Shown in pieces: positions 59,028 through 64,000 of a stretch of DNA of 64,000 nucleotides (the stretch's first letter is position 1; each line of letters starts with the position of its first letter). The stretch lies in contig OX485804.1 of assembly GCA_950295325.1 (NCBI GenBank), positions 37,326,001-37,390,000 of the forward strand, written 5' to 3'. A program made the position numbers and the translations under genes. The notes below the pieces were generated by a model that saw only the letters and a list, made by a program, of their open reading frames with translations, ran no database searches and was not told where the DNA came from. The stretch is from Polytrichum commune. Its lineage: Eukaryota > Streptophyta > Polytrichopsida > Polytrichales > Polytrichaceae.

Positions 59028-59394
59028 AAGGCACCACGGGCCTTGGCTTGGTGGTTAGGGCTGATGACCCCCAATGAGGAAGTTGTGGGTTCTATTCCCC
59101 ATGCCGGCGTGGTGGTCACCACCTTAGTCCACCCAACTATGGTGGGGGGTCCTTGGACCTTGTTGTATGGGTACCTCAAAAGCCCTTTGGGGGGATACCA
59201 TGTCCGGTATCTTCAAGGCACTAGTGGCTAGCTAGGAACTAGTATAGTGTGTCACTATAGTGCCCATCCTCGAAAGGGGAGAGTAGTATTGTCCCAATGT
59301 CCCGGTGGGCATCGGGTCATTGGCATTACGAACGGACACTTTATTCACGCCGGCCCCTTGCTAAAAAGGGACCGGAGTTTCTATCTATCTATCT
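59028..59394 (+). mobile_element. tRNA-derived SINE, copy 2, with (TCTA)n tail
   Basis: Same family as 18,563-18,932: A-box-like TTGGCTTGGTGG near 59,043, B box GGTTCTATTCC near 59,089, 3' stem-loop CCGGCCCCTT..AAGGGACCGG (59,350-59,375, one mismatch), GAGTTT and a TCTATCTATCTATCT tail. An 11-bp direct repeat GAGTGGTATAA flanks it (59,017-59,027 and 59,395-59,405), showing retroposition. The 62-codon frame inside is accidental, since the same frame appears in the inverted copy only because the sequence is shared. Confidence 0.92.
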
Positions 59395-59405
59395 GAGTGG
59401 TATAA

Positions 59406-59922
59406 GGCCATCTGTAGTGGATCTAGGTAAAGCTCACTGCAAACCAAAACCTATCTTTTGACTGACCTAAAATTAGAAACTGAAATTACCATCATTAGAA
59501 GCACACCTAAATAAACGTGAGATATTTCTCAAGAAAAAAGAATTGTAAAAATTTGACGTAGGTGAAATCCCTCATTGAAAACACCACATTTTCAAAATTT
59601 AGAGGGAGTGCACCAAATCTTGCTTAAAAATGGAAAGATCCTCCCACACTCCCTCTAAATGTCAAAAATTTGGAGGGAGTGTGGGAGGATCTTTCCATTT
59701 TAAAGCAAGATTTGGTGCACTCCCTCTAAATTTTAAAAATATGGTGTTTTCAATGAGGGATTTCACCTACGTCAAATTTTTACAATTCTTTTTTCTTGAG
59801 AAATATCTCACGTTTATTTAGGTGTGCTTCTAATGATGGTAATTTCAGTTTCTAATTTTAGGTCAGTCAAAAGATAGGTTTTGGTTTGCAGTGAGCTTTA
59901 CCTAGATCCACTACAGATGCCC
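59406..59922. mobile_element. 517-bp near-perfect foldback MITE (Tourist/Harbinger-like)
   Basis: Left end GGCCATCTGTAGTGGATCTA, right end TAGATCCACTACAGATGCCC. The two arms of about 250 bp pair almost completely up to a short loop around 59,663 (for example GGAGGGAGTGTGGGAGGATC against its inverted partner). TAA flanks both sides (59,403-59,405 and 59,923-59,925), the Harbinger target duplication. Its left TAA is the last three bases of the SINE's target duplication, so it inserted exactly at the SINE's 3' border. Confidence 0.92.
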
Positions 59923-59925
59923 TAA

Positions 59926-60935
59926 GTATGGCAAGACTTGTGATTGCGAACAAACACTTGAAAAAGAAGAGAGGAAAATATAAAAATATAAAAGAGATTG
60001 GACCATGTATTTAGAACATATCAAGTATCCTAGGTCAAATATTTTAACACCTAGAGACCCAAGTCCAAATCTCTCTAGAAATCACCAAAAAGGCGTGTTT
60101 GTAAAGCTTAGATTGCTTGAAAAACAAAACGCAATTGTTCATGTGTCCCAATCCAGAAGATTGTAACAATTGTGACACATAAGTATGTACAATTGTATGG
60201 ACGGGTATAGGTGGTTGCTTTACTAAAATACTTCCTTCTCGACTTTCATTACTTCACACAATTCGAAGGGTCTATGTGATCAATACACTTCTTGTTGCAT
60301 CTCAACTCCAATTCTTAAACCTTAAATATCTATATGTGTGATTCACAATTGCTAAGTGGTTGAGACGAACCTTAATCTGATCCGACAATCACAATTGCGT
60401 GTGGAGTCGGAAGTGCCCACAATAGGGCCCAAAATAAGATAGATGTTGCCTAATTTGGTTATTCCTCTTAATTAGACATTTTGTCAATGGTATATGATTA
60501 GGTGTGGCTCCAAGGTTAGATACCAGAAATACACATGTTTGAAAGAGACTGGACTATGTGTTGAAAATATGACAACCATCCTAGGCCCAATAGTCAACAT
60601 TTTTTATTTTTTATTTTTGGTTTGGGGGGGGGGGGGTTATACAACCAATTAACGAGCACAAGAATATCCACTTTGATAATGGATATAAATATTCATATCT
60701 AATTATCATATGGATACAATAATTGCGAGGAGAGTGACTACAACCTTGATTTGGATTTGCTAAGGATACAAATCATGTGCTTCACATCCTAGATAAAATG
60801 GGACTACATAACCACTATCCATCATACCCGGGGAGTTCAGCAGACCACGATTCATGTGAACAAGATGCTAAAAATATAACGCAACACACCTAGAAACACA
60901 AACAATGTCAGTTGAACCTCTCAAGTTTCGATGCG
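59926..60935. other. Intergenic DNA with a G homopolymer, nothing recognised
   Basis: A run of about 14 G lies near 60,626. No supported gene or bounded repeat. Confidence 0.4.
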
Positions 60936-61150
60936 GTGAATGTGACTGGTGTTGGCCACCCTTTGGGGCCAAGGTCCCACCAAATTACCAGCCGGTGCCA
61001 GTGGCCTACTATGTTGTCCTACGCGATGACCCCATTTAACCGGTAAGAGAATTATGGGTATATTGTAGGCCTCGAAGATGGCTCTTGTGTAAGGTAGTTG
61101 GAAGAAGTAACCATTGAAGACCCACCCACCTCCCTTTGAGGAGGGATGAG

Positions 61151-61229
61151 GCGAACCAACCCGTACATTGGTTCCTTGGAGGCGATGGTTTAGGCATCCA
61201 ACAAGGAACGAGTGTACGGGTTGGTTCGC
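61151..61229. ncRNA. Candidate miRNA-precursor-like hairpin
   Basis: A 28-nt arm GCGAACCAACCCGTACATTG-GTTCCTTG (61,151-61,178) pairs with CAAGGAACGAGTGTACGGGT-TGGTTCGC (61,202-61,229) at 26 of 28 positions, plus one G-U, around a 23-nt loop. The outer 17 bp pair perfectly. Size and pairing are compatible with a plant MIR stem, but no known miRNA is recognised and expression is unknown. It lies in a GC-richer stretch (60,940-61,330) with a 134-codon minus-strand frame of no known domain. Confidence 0.45.
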
Positions 61230-61577
61230 AAAAATGATGTTTGTGTAAAGACAATGGACTAGGTATGTGCTCAAAAGTTGGTAACCCCTAAGCATATACG
61301 AAGCCCTTGATATGGATCCCTCCATCCAACAAAATGTGTATTTGAGTTACATATTCTTATTGTTTTAGCTATTTATGAAGACATTCATTGGAGCTCCAAG
61401 TTGGATTTAAGAGATGATGCCAAAACGTGACGTGTTTTACAAATATCGGACTAGGTACTTACTCAACAAAATTTATCTATTCAAGGCTAAATTGATGTGG
61501 TGCCAACTTAATTGAAGGGAAGGAGGGACTCCATGATCAACAAGAGAGATGTTGTTCACAAGTTTGTTGTAAGACCA

Positions 61578-61850
61578 CTACACTACATAGTCCTATTATT
61601 GTAAGTGGAAAATTAGCATGGAAATAATTAGTGTAGGTCACACTAATTTTCTAGCCAATGTGGATCCAATAAGTCGTCATGAAGACATCCGACCAACACA
61701 TGGAATATTCATTATAGGAAAAAAGTAGCACAAAATACAATAACCAATGCGGCCCACGCTAATTTTCAACAATAGATTTAACGTGGGTTCAAAATTAGCA
61801 TGGGCTCTAAAAAATATTGTGGCCCACAACAATAGGACTATTTTGTGTAT
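61578..61850. mobile_element. MITE, ACTACACTAAATAGTCCTAT-type ends, copy 3 (inverted relative to copies 1-2)
   Basis: Left CTACACTACATAGTCCTATT and right AATAGGACTATTTTGTGTA are inverted repeats. The interior matches 27,913-28,227 in reverse (ATGAAGACATCCGACCAACA against TGCTGGTCAGATGTCTTCAT). Confidence 0.75.
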
Positions 61851-62139
61851 CTATACTAATGGTGTGTTCTTACCACTACAAGTTGGACTAGGTACGTGCC
61901 ATGTTCCAAGTTTGTCAAGCTTAACTATTTCAATCTACTATTGCATGGTCTACGCATAGTTTATGTAAGCCCCCAACAAGTACTTTTCACTTCGTTACGA
62001 GATTGAGGAGATTTTATCTGATACAACCTATTATAAAGAGGAAGTGAAAAAATGTAGTTATAATAGTGCTCACATGTACATTATATGTGTCTAGATTAGA
62101 ACATGTGCACCATTACATTTTCATACACATAATATTTTA

Positions 62140-62240
62140 TATGGTAAATTTTATATGGTAGATTTTATATAGTAACATGGTAGACTTTACATGGTAGATT
62201 CTATATGGTAGCATGATAGATTTTATATTGTAAATTAGTT
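62140..62240. repeat. Short AT-rich tandem repeat (TTTATATGGTAGA units)
   Basis: About seven imperfect units of 13-17 bp, e.g. TTTTATATGGTAGA, TTTTATATAGTAACATGGTA, TTTACATGGTAGATTCTATA. Confidence 0.8.
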
Positions 62241-62379
62241 AATTCCAAAAGGTATCACTTTAAGACATCATTAATTAGATCTAGACTAAATATGATATTT
62301 AGTTTATGATTATATTTAATGTTCTAATCACCTTACCTTGCTCATCACTAATTATCCATTCCTTGACAATCAGTGTTGA

Positions 62380-62570
62380 AAGATATGCTAGAAGATATGT
62401 TGGAATTCTCATTTTATCATTGTTTTTTTCCATATCCTTACTGACACTAAATTGAAGCATTTAATTTCCACATATTACCATAGTTGATATTTAGTGTTCG
62501 AGTTTACATTTAATGATGCTTACTTTCATAGGGTATTGACATTTAGTGTATGCTTTGTATTTAGTGTAGT
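62380..62570. repeat. Dispersed repeat, inverted relative to 44,395-44,580
   Basis: CCATATCCTTACTGACACTA and CACATATTACCATAGTTGAT match the reverse complement of 44,395-44,550; then GGGTATTGACATTTAGTGTA. Confidence 0.6.
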
Positions 62571-63142
62571 ATGTCACCCTAAAGACCTCCGTAAAGTGCA
62601 TTGAGACCCATAGTGGTATCTTCGACTTTCAAGGGGTGACTACTATTGATTCAATGGTCACCAAAAGTGGTGGGACATACATGACCACGAGAGAATAAAG
62701 AGAATCTTCACTTTGGCCATGAAAAAGATATTCATATGGACTCAAAATTTGATGAGGAAAACATGTTACGACCTTATTTTGAACTCCTTCATCATCTCGC
62801 ACCAATCACTACAGGCATCGTGAGGCACGACCACTACACCGAGAACTTGATTTAGTGTGGCCTACATTCAATGTCTCGCAATCAGTGGATGAACAAGAGA
62901 AGCTCTTTATATGACACGCGGTGTAATATAATAACAAGTCATGGTTACCGACACAATTAAAATTGCACACTAATTTTAAATGCCACACTAATTCAGATAT
63001 TTAGGTCAGCTCCCTGTCGCTTAATGGTCTTCATATCTATGAAAGCCAAACACTTTGATGACATCTAGTTGTCAGGGACAATACACTGATTATCCCCATC
63101 GGAGTGTTACAATTCGGAGTTACATAGTACAATAGCGTCTTA

Positions 63143-63587
63143 GGGGCGGTTTACACTATGGACCATGAAGTCGTCCCACGGCCGTCTAAGCGATGTGATT
63201 GGACGTTGAAGTCGTCCCGGGACGACTTGGGTTTACACCAAGGAAAAAATGCTAGAGTGACCACGGAGGTTGAGGTCCACAAAATATTATTTTTTAAGCC
63301 TACTCTATCCACTGCCATGGTCCAACGGGTTTTCCGTTGGGACAAGCAAAAGAGGTGGTCCGGGAAAAAGAGCAAGGGCCCATGTCAGAAAAATGCCGTT
63401 TTAAGCCTTTTTGGTGCATGGTCATTCTTCATGGTCCACATTCGGTTTACACCTAGTGAAGGGCCCATGAACCATGAAAACTAATATTTTAGTAACTCGG
63501 ACCATGGAAGTCATCCCATGAAGTCGTCCCACGCAAAATAGGCCTCTTACGTGGGACGACTTCATGGTCCATAGTGTAAACCGCCCC
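63143..63587. mobile_element. Tourist-like MITE with long TIRs, 445 bp
   Basis: Left GGGGCGGTTTACACTATGGA-CCATGAAGTCGTCCCACG and right CGTGGGACGACTTCATGGTC-CATAGTGTAAACCGCCCC are perfect inverted repeats of about 38 bp, flanked by TTA (63,140-63,142 and 63,588-63,590). No transposase; open frames on both strands are a by-product of its symmetry. Fragments of related elements lie at 10,300-10,570 and 43,680-43,870. Confidence 0.92.
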
Positions 63588-64000
63588 TTACTTGGGAGTT
63601 TCAATCTTTGACTAACGAAAGTTCAATAGGTTGTTTGGACATTAGAGAACATAAATGACTTTGATTGGTAAAATATTACATTCTCATTAAATGATTATAG
63701 CATTGCGTAAACACGAATAGTATTTAGATTGGAGTATGTGCTCAAAATGTAGACACCAATCTACGTTCAACGATCATTCCAATTGGGAGGGCCCATATGA
63801 TAGTTCGAAGAGAATGGCATTATTTGCTTCGACTTCTTACAATTTTTGCATCTTAAATGTGATCTATTGAATTGAAATGACAATCTTAGTGATTCCCAAT
63901 CGCTTAATATGCGAGATGATTCCGATCCAACAACTGAAAATTATACGTGGAGTTGGAAGTGCCCGTGCAATAGTAGGGTCACACATCTCGGATGTTGGAC

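Noticed and set aside
63151-63484. 108-codon and 74-codon frames on opposite strands
   Set aside because: Both lie within the symmetric Tourist-like MITE and reflect its inverted repeats.

Overview
This window looks like nuclear DNA of a land plant. It is AT-rich, has spliceosomal introns, carries many MITEs (including a Stowaway-type element with CTCCCTCCGTTTCA ends) and has short interstitial plant telomere-type blocks (CCCTAAA). No bacterial, organellar or viral gene order is visible. The species cannot be told from the sequence. Almost all of the window is accessory DNA: mobile elements, their fossils, foldbacks and tandem repeats.

There is one convincing host gene. It lies on the minus strand, from 33,934 down to 27,162, and encodes a snurportin-1 homologue (adaptor for nuclear import of m3G-capped spliceosomal snRNPs). 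I reconstruct nine coding exons and 451 codons with matching splice phases. Intron 1 (about 2 kb) is almost entirely a 209-bp tandem array that contains a degenerate copy of the start of exon 2. Intron 8 carries a MITE. The 5' flank is built of diverged direct repeats with telomere-like blocks, and a Stowaway-type MITE lies further upstream at 35,937-36,494.

Layout: 1-2,700 holds a GC-rich CT-repeat segment and a MULE-type SWIM zinc-finger relic. 6,140-7,080 is a tandem duplication. 7,499-8,238 is a minus-strand 3' end of an unusual non-LTR-type element with a Cys/His cluster followed by a PD-(D/E)XK-like domain. 8,244-24,400 holds MITEs and foldbacks, two copies of a 0.73-kb TIR element, a tRNA-type SINE (18,563-18,932) and a 5S-rRNA-like sequence (22,772-22,889). 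24,400-35,800 is the snurportin locus with its flanks. 39,877-40,645 is a probable solo LTR containing a striking array of ten short stem-loops. 41,800-50,150 holds three copies of a 0.5-kb Tourist-like MITE, one split by a 1,433-bp hAT element with an 8-bp target duplication. 55,700-56,412 is a second copy of the PD-(D/E)XK-type element, with an intact 161-codon frame and a 3' end that resembles the SINE's 3' end. 59,028-59,922 is a second SINE abutting a 517-bp near-perfect foldback MITE. 61,151-61,229 is a pre-miRNA-like hairpin, and 63,143-63,587 another Tourist-like MITE.

The most interesting relation is between the SINEs and the PD-(D/E)XK-type element. They share a 3' tail block and each ends in a stem-loop whose stem differs in sequence but keeps pairing. 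This suggests a partnership in which the element's reverse transcriptase recognises that tail and mobilises the SINE. The stem-loop array in the LTR is the second signal I cannot match to anything I know.
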